A stretch of DNA of 37,961 nt from JBMNOI01 sp050942995 (lineage in GTDB: Bacteria > Chloroflexota > Anaerolineae > UBA1429), in the NCBI GenBank assembly GCA_050942995.1, contig JBMNOI010000021.1, forward strand, positions 1 through 37,961, written 5' to 3'. Within the stretch, counting starts at the first letter, position 1; the number at the start of each line of letters is the position of its first letter. The notes under the pieces are model-generated. The model was not told where the DNA came from and made no database searches. It saw nothing but the letters and a program-made list of their open reading frames with translations. Positions 17,340 through 25,990 of this stretch are shown one piece after another. A program made the position numbers and the translations under genes.

Positions 17340-18473
17340 TTACTCGTCGATCTTCCAGTCGGGGAGATCCTGGGGCAGCGGCGCGGGCCGCTCGCAGGTG
17401 CTCTCCAGCATGATATGCCGTCCCTCGGCCGAAGCCTCGTGCAGGGCGTGGATGATGTCGATGACGTGGTAGGCCATCTTGCCGTTGGCGCGATGCGGAC
17501 GACCGCAGCGGATAGCGGCGGCCATATCGGCCACACCGATGCCACGGCTGTTCTGGTTGTGCGCGAACTTGGACTCGATGGGGATCAGCTCGGGGCTGTC
17601 GGCCTTGCGCAGGTACAGCTCGCCGCCAAAGTTGTTCGGGTCGATGCAGCGGAGCGAACCCTTGCTGCCATAGATCTCGATGTGCGGCAGGCCGGTATCG
17701 TAAAAGTCCGAGGTGACCAGGAAGGTGCCCACGGCGCCGTTGACGAAATCGAACACACCGGCAAAGTGGGTGGGGGTATCGACCTTGACCATGCCCTCGA
17801 TGTCCTCACGCTCTTTCCAGGTGATCTGGGCAGAGCCGGTGACGCGGCTTACCGGGCCCAACAGGTTGATCAGGGCGTGTAGGTAGTAGGGGCCGCGGTC
17901 GAAGGACCAGGTGACGCCGAACTGGAAAAAGCTCGTGCGGTAAAAGCTCACATAGCCATCGGGGTTGGCCGGACGAGGGGCAGCGCCGGGGCGCGGACCG
18001 CGCCGGGCCATGAGGCAGGCCGAGGCGCCGACGGGCTCGCCGATGACGCCCTCATCCAGCATATGCCGCGCCGTCTGCCACGCGCCACCCATAAAGGTAT
18101 CGGGGGCGCAGCCGATGAGCAGATTGCGGGCCTCGGCGGCGGCGAACATTTTCTGCGCCTCTTCGCGGTACACCGCGAGCGGCTTTTCGTTGTAGACGTG
18201 CTTGCCGGCCTCGAGGATGGACAGGGCCACCGGGCCGTGGGCGTGGTGCGGCGTCAGGTTGATGACCAGCTCCACGTCGGGATCGGCCAGAAGTTGCTCG
18301 GGCGTGTACGCCTTGGCCACGCCATACTCGTCGGCGCGCGCCTGGGCAGCGTTCAGCCGGGTGTCGGCCACGGCGACGATGTCAAACGCGTCGAACAGCT
18401 TAGAATTCTGCAGGTAGATGCCGCTGATGGTGCCACAACCCATGATGCCTACACGTAAAGGTTCAAATGCCAC
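17340..18473 (-). CDS. Gfo/Idh/MocA family oxidoreductase
   Basis: A 377-residue NAD(P)-dependent dehydrogenase. The N-terminal Rossmann fold begins RVGIMGCGTIS (dinucleotide loop), and the family EKP motif is at residues 96-98 (YNEKPLA), where Lys97 acts in catalysis. The C-terminal half is the alpha/beta substrate domain typical of glucose-fructose oxidoreductase and inositol dehydrogenase relatives. Substrate is a sugar, inositol or sugar-like compound; it is not readable. GTG 18473 is the start, with AAGGAG eight bases upstream. The gene follows a TIM-barrel isomerase on the same strand after 146 bases, and such pairs commonly form oxidation-isomerisation steps of sugar or inositol breakdown. 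Confidence 0.9.
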   Translation of the reverse strand: MAFEPLRVGIMGCGTISGIYLQNSKLFDAFDIVAVADTRLNAAQARADEYGVAKAYTPEQLLADPDVELVINLTPHHAHGPVALSILEAGKHVYNEKPLAVYREEAQKMFAAAEARNLLIGCAPDTFMGGAWQTARHMLDEGVIGEPVGASACLMARRGPRPGAAPRPANPDGYVSFYRTSFFQFGVTWSFDRGPYYLHALINLLGPVSRVTGSAQITWKEREDIEGMVKVDTPTHFAGVFDFVNGAVGTFLVTSDFYDTGLPHIEIYGSKGSLRCIDPNNFGGELYLRKADSPELIPIESKFAHNQNSRGIGVADMAAAIRCGRPHRANGKMAYHVIDIIHALHEASAEGRHIMLESTCERPAPLPQDLPDWKIDE

Positions 18474-18619
18474 AGTGTGTTCTCCTTTGTTCGTCGATAT
18501 CGAAATGTTCCCGGCGCTCTTGGGGGCGCCGATGCCGGGATCTGCAGTAGCGAAACGGTGGCCCTGTTCAGGCCTGCGATGCCAGAATGTGCGTCAGGCA
18601 AGAGTTTGCGTCAAGCGAT

Positions 18620-19429
18620 CTAGACTTCGTCCCATAGGCGACGGATGAGCCGGGCCGAATCCTGCAGCGCCTTGGCCTTGTCTTCGCCCATGATGCGGCA
18701 TTCCAGAGTCATAAAGCCGTCGTAGCCGATGCGCTTGAGGGCGGCCAGACCGGGCTTGAAATCCAGGTGCCCGGCGCCGGGCTCGAAGCGGTTGCTGTCG
18801 GCCAGGTGCACGTAACCCAGGCAATCCGCCACATCCTCGATCGCCTGGCCAATCTCGACCTCTTCGATGTTCATATGGAAAAAGTCGGCCATGAGCTTGA
18901 TGCCGGGGCTACCCACGGCCCGGCAGATCTCGGCGGCATGGCCCACTTGCTGGATATACTGGCTCTCGTAGCGGTTCAGCGGCTCAAGGATGACGGCCAC
19001 GCCCAGATCCTCGGCCGTCGGAGCTACTTTCGCCAGTTGCTCGATGAGGATCTCATCCAGCAGTTCGCGGAGCGTCTTGGGCGGCGCCGGAGGCTCGATC
19101 TCGGGGCGACGCGTCGGCACGACGATGGTACCCACAGCGCCCATTTCGGCGGCTACCCGAAGCCCCTCTTTGAGGCGCTCTACGCCCTGACGGCGCTCAT
19201 CCGGATCGGCAGCCAGCAGGTTTCCACCACCCCCGGCGATGCAAAGCTGGATGTTGCTGGCGTCGATGACCTTTTTGATGGCCGGCCAGCCCATCTCCAT
19301 CGTTCCGCGCCAGAGCTGGATACCCTGATAGCCCCAGGCCTCCAGATTGGCCAGACGTTCCTGCAGCGTGTCGCCGGGGACGATGACTTCGCCATCGAAC
19401 CAAGCTTCATAGGTTCCCAATTTGAGCAT
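18620..19429 (-). CDS. sugar phosphate isomerase/epimerase
   Basis: A 269-residue TIM-barrel protein of the xylose-isomerase-like superfamily. Metal ligands appear in LEPLNRYE, in MADFFHMNIEE (Asp and His), in HLADSNR, and in the late LECR. The architecture is close to hydroxypyruvate isomerase and inosose/tagatose-type epimerases. The frame extends 14 codons upstream, but ATG 19429 has AAGGAG nine bases before it and begins MLKLGTYEAW. A promoter lies about 50 bases upstream. It is transcribed towards the Gfo/Idh/MocA gene, with which it probably acts. Confidence 0.88.
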   Translation of the reverse strand: MLKLGTYEAWFDGEVIVPGDTLQERLANLEAWGYQGIQLWRGTMEMGWPAIKKVIDASNIQLCIAGGGGNLLAADPDERRQGVERLKEGLRVAAEMGAVGTIVVPTRRPEIEPPAPPKTLRELLDEILIEQLAKVAPTAEDLGVAVILEPLNRYESQYIQQVGHAAEICRAVGSPGIKLMADFFHMNIEEVEIGQAIEDVADCLGYVHLADSNRFEPGAGHLDFKPGLAALKRIGYDGFMTLECRIMGEDKAKALQDSARLIRRLWDEV

Positions 19430-19479
19430 TCTGTTTGTCTCCTTGTTGTGCTTGCTCTGCAGTCCCCTCACGAGAATGG

Positions 19480-19507
19480 ATTATACTGTGTGCTGTAACA
19501 AAATCAA
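19480..19507 (-). promoter_or_regulatory. promoter of the isomerase-oxidoreductase unit
   Basis: On the minus strand TTGATT (19507-19502) and a perfect TATAAT (19485-19480) with spacer 16, upstream of ATG 19429. Confidence 0.65.
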
Positions 19508-19545
19508 ACGCCAGCGCCGCCTGCCATCAGAGATGCTGCAAAGCG

Positions 19546-19570
19546 AAAAGGGCCGGCACATGGCCGGCCC
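19546..19570 (-). terminator. rho-independent terminator after der
   Basis: A GC-only 8-bp stem (19550-19557 with 19563-19570) and a 5-base loop is followed on the minus strand by TTTTCGCTTT, 20 bases after the der stop. Confidence 0.85.
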
Positions 19571-19590
19571 GGGATCGGGAGTATTCCGTT

Positions 19591-20940
19591 TTATCTTCTG
19601 GTACTCGATTTTTGCTCACGCTCGGTATGTCCGCGGAAGATGAGGCGGAGCGGTGTCCCCTCGAACTTGAACCGCTCGCGGAGCTGGTTTTCCAGGTAGC
19701 GCTTGTAGCCAAAATGCACCAGTCGCTCATCGTTCACAAAAAAGACAAAAGTGGGGGGTTCGGTGCCGGCCTGCGTGCCATAGTAGATGCGCAGCTTTTT
19801 ACCCCATTTGGTGGGGGGCGAACGGCGCGCCGTGGCCGAACGGATGACGGCGTTGATCTCAGCGGTGGAGAGCCGCGCCCGCCGCGTCTCGCGCATTTTC
19901 AGCGCCATGGGCAGGATGCGCGAAACGCGCTGCCCGGTAAGGGCCGAGATAAAGAGCACCGGCACATAGTCCATGAATTTGAGTTCGTAGCGCACGCGTT
20001 GCTCGTACTCGACCATGGTGTGGGCGTCTTTTTCCACCAGATCCCATTTGTTCACCAACACGATAACACTCTTGGCTTCGTCCAGTATATAACCGGCGAT
20101 GTGGGCATCCTGGGCGGTGACGCCCTGGGAGCCGTCGATCAGGAGCAGCACGACATCGGCGCGGCTGATGGCCTTGAGCGCGCGCAGCACGCTGTACTTT
20201 TCGATGCCCTGCTCGATGCGCCCGCGCCGGCGGATGCCGGCGGTATCGATGAGGACGATCTCTTCACCGTGATAGCGGATGGTGGTATCGATGGCGTCGC
20301 GGGTGGTGCCGGGGATGTTGCTGACGATGACGCGTTCCTGGCCCAGCAGGCGGTTGAGCAGCGACGACTTGCCCACATTGGTACGACCCACCAGGGCGAT
20401 GTGCAGGACTCGATCATCCTCATCGCTCTCGGGCACCATCACCGGCAGCGCCTCGACTACGCGATCCAGCAGCTCGCCGGTGCTCATGCCCTTGAGGGCC
20501 GAGATGCTCAGCGGGTCGCCCAGGCCCAGCGCGTAGAACTCGTGGATGTTCAACTCGCGCTTGAGATTGTCCACCTTGTTTACGATCAGAATGGTCGGCT
20601 TGCTCGTGCGGCGCAGGATATCGGCGATCTCGATATCCGGCGGTGTAAGGCCGTCCATGATGTCGGTAAGCAAAACGATGACATCAGCCTCTTGCATGGC
20701 GACCTCGGCCTGAGTGCGCACATGAGAGGTCAGTTCGTCGACGTCGTCGAGGACGATGCCGCCGGTATCCACGACGGTGAAGACGACGCCGTTCCACTCG
20801 ACGTCGGCATAGTGTCGGTCTCGGGTGGTGCCGGGCACATCCTCAACGATGGCCAGGCGTTCGCCCACCAGTCGATTAAAGAGCGTCGATTTGCCGACGT
20901 TGGGTCGGCCGACTAATGCAACCAGAGGTTTTCTCGCCAT
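19591..20940 (-). CDS. der: ribosome-associated double GTPase Der (EngA)
   Basis: A 449-residue Der, the essential GTPase that helps mature the 50S subunit. Two consecutive G domains are visible: first P-loop GRPNVGKST near residue 11 with DTGGI and NKVD, second P-loop GRTNVGKSS near residue 180 with DTAGI and NKWD. A C-terminal KH-like domain follows. ATG 20940 is preferred; an in-frame TTG nine bases earlier is unlikely. It is last in a same-strand block after argF-cdaA-cdaR, with 154 bases between, and ends at a strong terminator. Confidence 0.97.
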   Translation of the reverse strand: MARKPLVALVGRPNVGKSTLFNRLVGERLAIVEDVPGTTRDRHYADVEWNGVVFTVVDTGGIVLDDVDELTSHVRTQAEVAMQEADVIVLLTDIMDGLTPPDIEIADILRRTSKPTILIVNKVDNLKRELNIHEFYALGLGDPLSISALKGMSTGELLDRVVEALPVMVPESDEDDRVLHIALVGRTNVGKSSLLNRLLGQERVIVSNIPGTTRDAIDTTIRYHGEEIVLIDTAGIRRRGRIEQGIEKYSVLRALKAISRADVVLLLIDGSQGVTAQDAHIAGYILDEAKSVIVLVNKWDLVEKDAHTMVEYEQRVRYELKFMDYVPVLFISALTGQRVSRILPMALKMRETRRARLSTAEINAVIRSATARRSPPTKWGKKLRIYYGTQAGTEPPTFVFFVNDERLVHFGYKRYLENQLRERFKFEGTPLRLIFRGHTEREQKSSTRR

Positions 20941-21094
20941 ATATCTCAAACCTGACTATCTGTCGTAATGGAGGGCGCGCTCCGGCCTTTGCCGCCGGAG
21001 TGTTTCGCCCAGGGAATGGGTGACGCTATCCCTCCCGACCGGAACGTTATATCGTGCGGAATCGACCCATCGTCACGGGCACGCTTGTCACACC

Positions 21095-22420
21095 CTAACG
21101 ACCGTCGCCCTGCGAAACGGACGCGCCACGTGCGGATGCTTCAGGTGTCGGCGTCGGGCCGGGTGAGATGGTTACCTCGATATACTTGGGCAGGATATCC
21201 TTCACCACCAGGTCTCGCAATGTCGAATCCTGATCCGAGAGGAACTCGACCTCCGGGCGTACCTGATGAGTGCCGACGCCCAGCCCGCTCAGATCCACAT
21301 AGGCGTTGAGCAGGTCGACCTCGAGCTCATCCAGCACCACAGAGGGTCCTGTCAGGATGACGTCGATGCGCGGCACCGAGAGTTGGGCGCTGAGACCATC
21401 CTGTAGGCGACGTGTTTGTATCGGCAGCTCGACGGTGCTCCCGCCGGTGACGGCGTCGATGCCGACGGTGACCAGAACGGTAAAGGGCTGGTTCTCATTG
21501 GCGCCCAACACCGATACTCCCTCGGGCAGGCTCAGCTCGACCCGTTCGGCCACCATACGGGTGGCGCCCGTCACGTCGATATCCTCGGTGACATCGATCA
21601 GACTGCCCATGGCATCGATGACGCTGGGCGGCCCGACGATGGTGACGGTAGACGGGATGACGTTGACGCCGCTGACGAAATAGCCACGAGCCGGCTGGCC
21701 TTGCGTTCGGGCGCGAACGGCCACCTCCCGATAGTTCTCTCGTCGTTCGATGGGCACACGAACGGAGACCCGCTGAGGAGACAGCCAGACGTTATCGACC
21801 GGCCGCCCGTCCTCGTCCAGCACGACAAGCTCGACTTCGCGCTCGAGGGTGGTGCGCTGGCCCGACAATGAGACGGGCGCCACGACCTGGGCCACGCGTT
21901 CGACGGCTGATAATGCTCCCTCGATCGTTACCGCCCCGGGTTCGATCTCGGGGTCATAGATGCGATAGCCCATGGGCACATCATCTCGTTCCTCGAGCTC
22001 GACCGATACCTCGCGGGTTGCCTGTTGTAGCGGCTCCAATCGCACATAAGACATCTGCGGATGCACACTCACGATGGTGACCGTTGGATCTGATGATGTG
22101 ACGTTGATGGGGACGGTGTGCATCCCTTCTTCCAGATCGGCCCAATCGGCTGTGGCGACAAAGTTATTCGACGACAGCGCGTTCCAGGTAGAAGAGAAGG
22201 CCTTGATGCGGATCCGCACCGTCTCGGTGGGATCGTTGGTCGCGACGAGACCTGCCGGCGCATTGAGTACCTGAACCGGTATCGGATCGCTATAAAAGTC
22301 CTCATAGGGCCTGTCGTTCTGATAGGTCGCGTTGACCCATACGATGATGGACAGGACGAGGGCCAGGGCGGCTGTGCCCAGGTTGTCGCGCAGTTTCTTA
22401 CGCAAGAGGATGCCCCCCAA
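21095..22420 (-). CDS. cdaR: YbbR-domain protein, CdaA regulator
   Basis: A protein of about 441 residues with one N-terminal membrane helix (about residues 15-30) and a series of extracytoplasmic YbbR repeats, recognisable by recurring strands such as VTIEGALSAVERV, VTIVGPPSVID and VILTGPSVVLDEL. In other bacteria this is CdaR, which binds and tunes the diadenylate cyclase CdaA. It sits eight bases after cdaA, the classic arrangement. The start is unclear: TTG 22420 gives the longest frame, while TTG 22405 has a run of six G seven bases before it. The last 20 residues are Pro/Thr/Ser-rich and low in complexity. Confidence 0.9.
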   Translation of the reverse strand: MGGILLRKKLRDNLGTAALALVLSIIVWVNATYQNDRPYEDFYSDPIPVQVLNAPAGLVATNDPTETVRIRIKAFSSTWNALSSNNFVATADWADLEEGMHTVPINVTSSDPTVTIVSVHPQMSYVRLEPLQQATREVSVELEERDDVPMGYRIYDPEIEPGAVTIEGALSAVERVAQVVAPVSLSGQRTTLEREVELVVLDEDGRPVDNVWLSPQRVSVRVPIERRENYREVAVRARTQGQPARGYFVSGVNVIPSTVTIVGPPSVIDAMGSLIDVTEDIDVTGATRMVAERVELSLPEGVSVLGANENQPFTVLVTVGIDAVTGGSTVELPIQTRRLQDGLSAQLSVPRIDVILTGPSVVLDELEVDLLNAYVDLSGLGVGTHQVRPEVEFLSDQDSTLRDLVVKDILPKYIEVTISPGPTPTPEASARGASVSQGDGR

Positions 22421-22428
22421 AGATGACG

Positions 22429-23280
22429 CTACGATGATTTTGCGCGGTCGCCGGACGTTCGTTTGCCTCGACCGAAAAGTCGCTGCCCGATGCGCTGCCG
22501 TGTGCTGCGCTGCGGACGCAATAGAGCATGGAGCAAAGTGCCAAGCCGCCGCTCATCCAGGTGGCGAACAATGCGACCGTTGCGTGTCATCGAGATAATA
22601 CCCGTTTCTTCAGAGACGACGATGGCGATGGCATCCGTCTGCTCGGTGATGCCCACCGCTGCCCGGTGACGCGTGCCGAGATGAATGTCCGACGGAATCG
22701 ACTCGGCCAGGGGCAGCACACAGGCCGCCGCGATTACACGATCCCCGCGAATGATTACGGCGCCGTCGTGCAGCGTCGTTCCGGGGTAGAATATCGTCTG
22801 CAACAATTCCTCGCGCACCATGCTATCGATGCGTACGCCGGTCTCGACATAGTCGGCCAGGCCGGTTTCGCGCTCGATGACGATCAGGGCGCCGTGCCGA
22901 CGTTCGGACAGGCGCCGGCAGCTCGTGGCGATCTCGTTGACGAGGTTCTCCAGCTCCATCTCGTGGCCGGACCAGAGCACCAATCCCCCGGCACGTCCCA
23001 GCCGATCAAAGGCGCGGCGCAACTCGGGTTGCAGGATGATGGCAACCACTACCAATAGCGCCTGGCCGCTATTGCGCAGCACCCAGTTAAAGGCGGTGAG
23101 GCCCGCAATGCTACCCAGCAGTGAGACCACGATGGCCAGCAGGATGACGCCTCGCAGCAACTGGACGGCCTGTGTGCCCCGCACCATGAGGAGCACACCA
23201 TAGATGACGATCGCCACCAGCAGAATATCTATAATGTTGCGCAGATCGAGTCTGGACAGGATCCAAAAGACGTTGGCCAC
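22429..23280 (-). CDS. cdaA: diadenylate cyclase CdaA
   Basis: A 283-residue membrane enzyme that condenses two ATP to the second messenger c-di-AMP, which controls osmolyte and potassium transport. Three N-terminal membrane helices (about residues 16-34, 42-58, 74-84) precede a DAC domain with the catalytic DGA at 172-174 (LHDGAVII) and RHR at 204-206 (GTRHRAAVG). The frame stays open for 84 codons upstream, but that overlaps argF; GTG 23280 has GAGAGG eight bases before it and gives normal family length. It begins five bases after the argF stop, so it is translated from the argF transcript, and cdaR follows. Confidence 0.96.
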   Translation of the reverse strand: MANVFWILSRLDLRNIIDILLVAIVIYGVLLMVRGTQAVQLLRGVILLAIVVSLLGSIAGLTAFNWVLRNSGQALLVVVAIILQPELRRAFDRLGRAGGLVLWSGHEMELENLVNEIATSCRRLSERRHGALIVIERETGLADYVETGVRIDSMVREELLQTIFYPGTTLHDGAVIIRGDRVIAAACVLPLAESIPSDIHLGTRHRAAVGITEQTDAIAIVVSEETGIISMTRNGRIVRHLDERRLGTLLHALLRPQRSTRQRIGQRLFGRGKRTSGDRAKSS

Positions 23281-23285
23281 GAAGG

Positions 23286-24209
23286 CTACCTCTCGAACAC
23301 GTGTAGCAGGATGGCTTTTTGTGCATGCAGGCGATTCTCCGCCTGATCGAATAACCACGAGCGCGGCCCATCGGCCATCTCGTCGGTGATCTCTTTGCCC
23401 CGGTATGCGGGCAGGTCGTGCATCACGCCGGCATCGGGGGCGGCGTGGGTCAGCAATGCCTCGTTGATCTGATAATTCTGAAACACCCGATGGCGTTCCT
23501 GAGCTTCGGCCTCTTGCCCCATACTGACCCATGTATCGGTATAGAGCACGTCGGCGCCCCGAGCGGCGACTGCCGGCTCACGTACCAGCTCGATGCAGGC
23601 GCCGGTATCGGCGGCGATCTGCCGCGCCTGCTCGACAACGGCGGGCAGCGGCTCATAGCCCTCGGGCGTGGCGGCGACGACCTGCATGCCGGTGAGGGCG
23701 CCGCCCAGAAGCAGCGAGTGCAGCACATTGTTGCCGTCGCCGATATAGGCCAGCCGAATCCCCTTCAGTCGTCCCCGCTTCTCATAGATGGTGAGCAGGT
23801 CGGTAAGCCCCTGACAGGGATGATTGTACTCGGAGAGTCCGTTGATGACCGGCACGCTGGCCCATCGGGCGAGCTGAACGACATCATCATGGGCAAAGAC
23901 GCGCGCCATGATGCCGTCCACATAGCGGCTGAGCACCCGGGCCACGTCGGCGACGCTCTCGCGCTTGCCCAAACCGACCTCATCGGGTCCCAGATAAATC
24001 GCCCGCCCCCCCAGTTGCGTCATGCCCACGTCGAAGGATACGCGGGTGCGCAGCGACGGCTTCATAAAGATCATGCCCAGAGTCTTGCCGGCCAGCCTGG
24101 GCGCGTTGCCTCCCTCCGCCCACTCGCGCTTGAGAGAGACGGCCAGATCCAGCAAGGCCTGCAGTTCATCGGGCGAGAATTCGGCCAGGCTCAAAAAGTC
24201 GGTTTTCAT
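23286..24209 (-). CDS. argF: ornithine carbamoyltransferase
   Basis: A 307-residue transcarbamylase that makes citrulline from ornithine and carbamoyl phosphate in arginine synthesis. Carbamoyl-phosphate motifs SLRTR (52-56) and HPCQ (130-133) are present, as is the ornithine-binding D-x-WVSMG (225-231), which separates it from aspartate transcarbamylase. The fourth motif, HCLP in most family members, reads HDLP (264-267), an Asp in place of the Cys that lines the active site. SD AAGGA lies nine bases before ATG. It is placed between a methyltransferase and cdaA, with no other arginine gene in view. Confidence 0.93.
   Translation of the reverse strand: MKTDFLSLAEFSPDELQALLDLAVSLKREWAEGGNAPRLAGKTLGMIFMKPSLRTRVSFDVGMTQLGGRAIYLGPDEVGLGKRESVADVARVLSRYVDGIMARVFAHDDVVQLARWASVPVINGLSEYNHPCQGLTDLLTIYEKRGRLKGIRLAYIGDGNNVLHSLLLGGALTGMQVVAATPEGYEPLPAVVEQARQIAADTGACIELVREPAVAARGADVLYTDTWVSMGQEAEAQERHRVFQNYQINEALLTHAAPDAGVMHDLPAYRGKEITDEMADGPRSWLFDQAENRLHAQKAILLHVFER
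23289..23294 (-). promoter_or_regulatory. ribosome binding site of cdaA inside the end of argF
   Basis: GAGAGG on the minus strand, eight bases before GTG 23280, overlaps the last codons of argF and fixes the short cdaA start. Confidence 0.75.
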
Positions 24210-24236
24210 CCGTCTCGATCCTTTCGGGCATCTGTC

Positions 24237-24920
24237 TCAGGCGGGCGCTTTGCGGCCCCAGATTAAATCATAGTGCACCTGCCAGAAATCGGTTCTTACC
24301 TGTTCCATTCCCAACTCTTGCAGGTGATTCTCCAGGCGTCCCCGGCCACATAGCCGGCCGGGGAAGTATCGGGCATCGCGCCCCACCCGGTTGGATACGA
24401 GCATCACGCCTCCCGGCTTGAGCACACGAAGCATCTCGGCGATGACGGCCGCCGGATCGGGCATGAATTCCAGCGACTCGAGGCTGGTAACGGCATCGAA
24501 ACTCTCATCGGCGAACGCCAGATGGCCGGCGTCGCCGCGTAACAGCGTCACGCGGTCGGAATGATCGGCCAGGGCGATGCGCGCCTGTCTCAGCATGCCC
24601 ACCGAGCGATCCAGCCCGACGATCTTGCCGTCGAACTCCCATTGCGCCAGCAGAGCCAGGGGCAGGCGGCCCGTGCCGGTGGCCACGTCGAGCACACACG
24701 GCCGCGATACATCTCGCAGTGCCTCGAACAGGGGAATACCCAGATAGCGGGATTCGTCCACATAGTGAAGCTTTTTCCCGCGGTCGTAACGAGGGGCCAC
24801 CCAATCATATAGCAGCACCACGGCTTTGGGGCCCAGATAGGTTCCTTCAGTCGTTACCAGAAGCCAGTAGATCAGACCGCCCAGGCCCGCAATAGCCAAT
24901 GGTGCGATTTTGCGGATCAT
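24237..24920 (-). CDS. membrane-anchored class I SAM-dependent methyltransferase
   Basis: A 227-residue protein. A hydrophobic N-terminal helix (about residues 7-22) would anchor it in the membrane. The Rossmann-like methyltransferase domain follows, with motif I VLDVATGTGRLPL, GLDRSVGML, RGDAGHLAF and LRVLKPGGVMLVSN, as in the UbiE/Methyltransf_11 group. The substrate is unknown; membrane anchoring suggests a lipid or quinone. SD GGAGG is five bases before ATG 24920. argF starts 27 bases after its stop, so it probably heads the argF-cdaA-cdaR transcript. Confidence 0.85.
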   Translation of the reverse strand: MIRKIAPLAIAGLGGLIYWLLVTTEGTYLGPKAVVLLYDWVAPRYDRGKKLHYVDESRYLGIPLFEALRDVSRPCVLDVATGTGRLPLALLAQWEFDGKIVGLDRSVGMLRQARIALADHSDRVTLLRGDAGHLAFADESFDAVTSLESLEFMPDPAAVIAEMLRVLKPGGVMLVSNRVGRDARYFPGRLCGRGRLENHLQELGMEQVRTDFWQVHYDLIWGRKAPA

Positions 24921-24958
24921 CTATTCCTCCGAAAAGGCCGGGCATGCTTGTAACATAG

Positions 24959-24995
24959 GATATCTTGTCGGGGATATGATCCTCACCAAGATATC
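24959..24995. repeat. inverted repeat upstream of the methyltransferase-argF unit
   Basis: GATATCTTG (24959-24967) and CAAGATATC (24987-24995) are exact 9-bp mirror arms 19 bases apart. The position, 40-75 bases before the methyltransferase start, fits an operator. There is no T-run, so it is not a terminator. Confidence 0.6.
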
Positions 24996-25044
24996 ATCGG
25001 CAAATGGGTTGGTCGGCTCCAGGGTTATTCCATGTGTGCCGATT

Positions 25045-25926
25045 CTATATCCAATAGTTTGCGGCCAGTGCGGCGACCAGAATAGCTGCCAGCCAGCCCA
25101 TGCGCCCGATCACGGGGAGCTGTCCATCGCGCGCGCGTTCGGCCAGCGCCGCCACAGCCACCACCATGGCCAGGATCGGCTGTTTGGCCAGCAGCAAAAT
25201 GAGCACCAGACACCACCATACGATGCGCAGAAACCGTGCCGCGGTGGCGCTGTTGTTGGGGCCGGTATACACCCAAACTCGCGCATAGGTGCCCAGGCCC
25301 GCCAGCAGGGCCAGCCCAAACGAGACGGCACTCCACGAGCCGACGATGAGCCCCGCCATGCTCCAGGCCAGCGTCACATGCAGCCCGCTCAGCCAGCGTT
25401 CCAGCGCATCGGCGTTGCTTTGCGCCAGAATGGCCATGAGGGCGGCGAGGAGCAGCCCCACGCTGGCGGCGGCCAGCATGATCCGGCCGAGATAGGTTGT
25501 AACGATCAGAGCCAATCCCGTACAGAAAAGCGCCGTAACCCCGTGACGGCCGGAGGTCGGCCAGATTTGGTCGCGCCAGTGGCGGGCATATGCGCTCACT
25601 TGCCGGATCAAGCGCCGTCCGGGCGATGCAGGGGCCGCATAGGGAAGGTGTACAAGCGGGGGATCTGTGTCATCATCAGACACAATTTGCTGCCAACCGG
25701 TCCGCTTGAGCGCGACCAGTTGCTCGAAAACACACCCCAATACCGCATCGACAACCAGCCATGTTGCCACAATGGCCAGCGCATGAGAGCCATCCCATCG
25801 GAAATAGCCCGCAGCAACCAGGCCACACACGATCGCCCAGGTGGCCTCAAGTGAAGGCCGCAGCACGATCGGTGTCGCCCGGTCCTCCCCTTGCCGGTTT
25901 TCCGGCAGTAGAGATACCCGATTCAC
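25045..25926 (-). CDS. multi-pass membrane protein of unknown function
   Basis: A 293-residue protein with about eight hydrophobic segments, the first pair before and the rest after a hydrophilic stretch (roughly residues 75-115) containing acidic DDDTD. I recognise no family. The longest frame starts at TTG 25983 and an ATG lies at 25962, but a promoter -10 box overlaps these positions. GTG 25926 has GGAGG five bases before it and is preferred. It lies upstream of the methyltransferase gene on the same strand with 124 bases between, in which an inverted repeat sits. Confidence 0.72.
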   Translation of the reverse strand: MNRVSLLPENRQGEDRATPIVLRPSLEATWAIVCGLVAAGYFRWDGSHALAIVATWLVVDAVLGCVFEQLVALKRTGWQQIVSDDDTDPPLVHLPYAAPASPGRRLIRQVSAYARHWRDQIWPTSGRHGVTALFCTGLALIVTTYLGRIMLAAASVGLLLAALMAILAQSNADALERWLSGLHVTLAWSMAGLIVGSWSAVSFGLALLAGLGTYARVWVYTGPNNSATAARFLRIVWWCLVLILLLAKQPILAMVVAVAALAERARDGQLPVIGRMGWLAAILVAALAANYWI

Positions 25927-25931
25927 ATGGT

Positions 25932-25936
25932 CCTCC
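25932..25936 (-). promoter_or_regulatory. ribosome binding site setting the membrane protein start
   Basis: GGAGG on the minus strand lies five bases before GTG 25926; neither upstream candidate start has an SD sequence. Confidence 0.75.
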
Positions 25937-25960
25937 GCATAGACCGGCTTGAGATAACCC

Positions 25961-25990
25961 ATTATATCATCGGTAAGGATCAAAGAGCAA
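25961..25990 (-). promoter_or_regulatory. promoter of the membrane protein gene
   Basis: Minus-strand TTGCTC (25990-25985) and perfect TATAAT (25966-25961), spacer 18. RNA would start near 25954, which excludes starts at 25962 and 25983. Confidence 0.55.

Noticed and set aside
19435..20916. 493-codon plus-strand open frame
   Set aside because: Antisense of der, including its terminator region; no SD and no domain.
20980..21000. CTCCGGC/GCCGGAG hairpin between cdaR and der
   Set aside because: A 7-bp stem without T-run on the minus strand; could be chance in GC-rich DNA, so not called a terminator.
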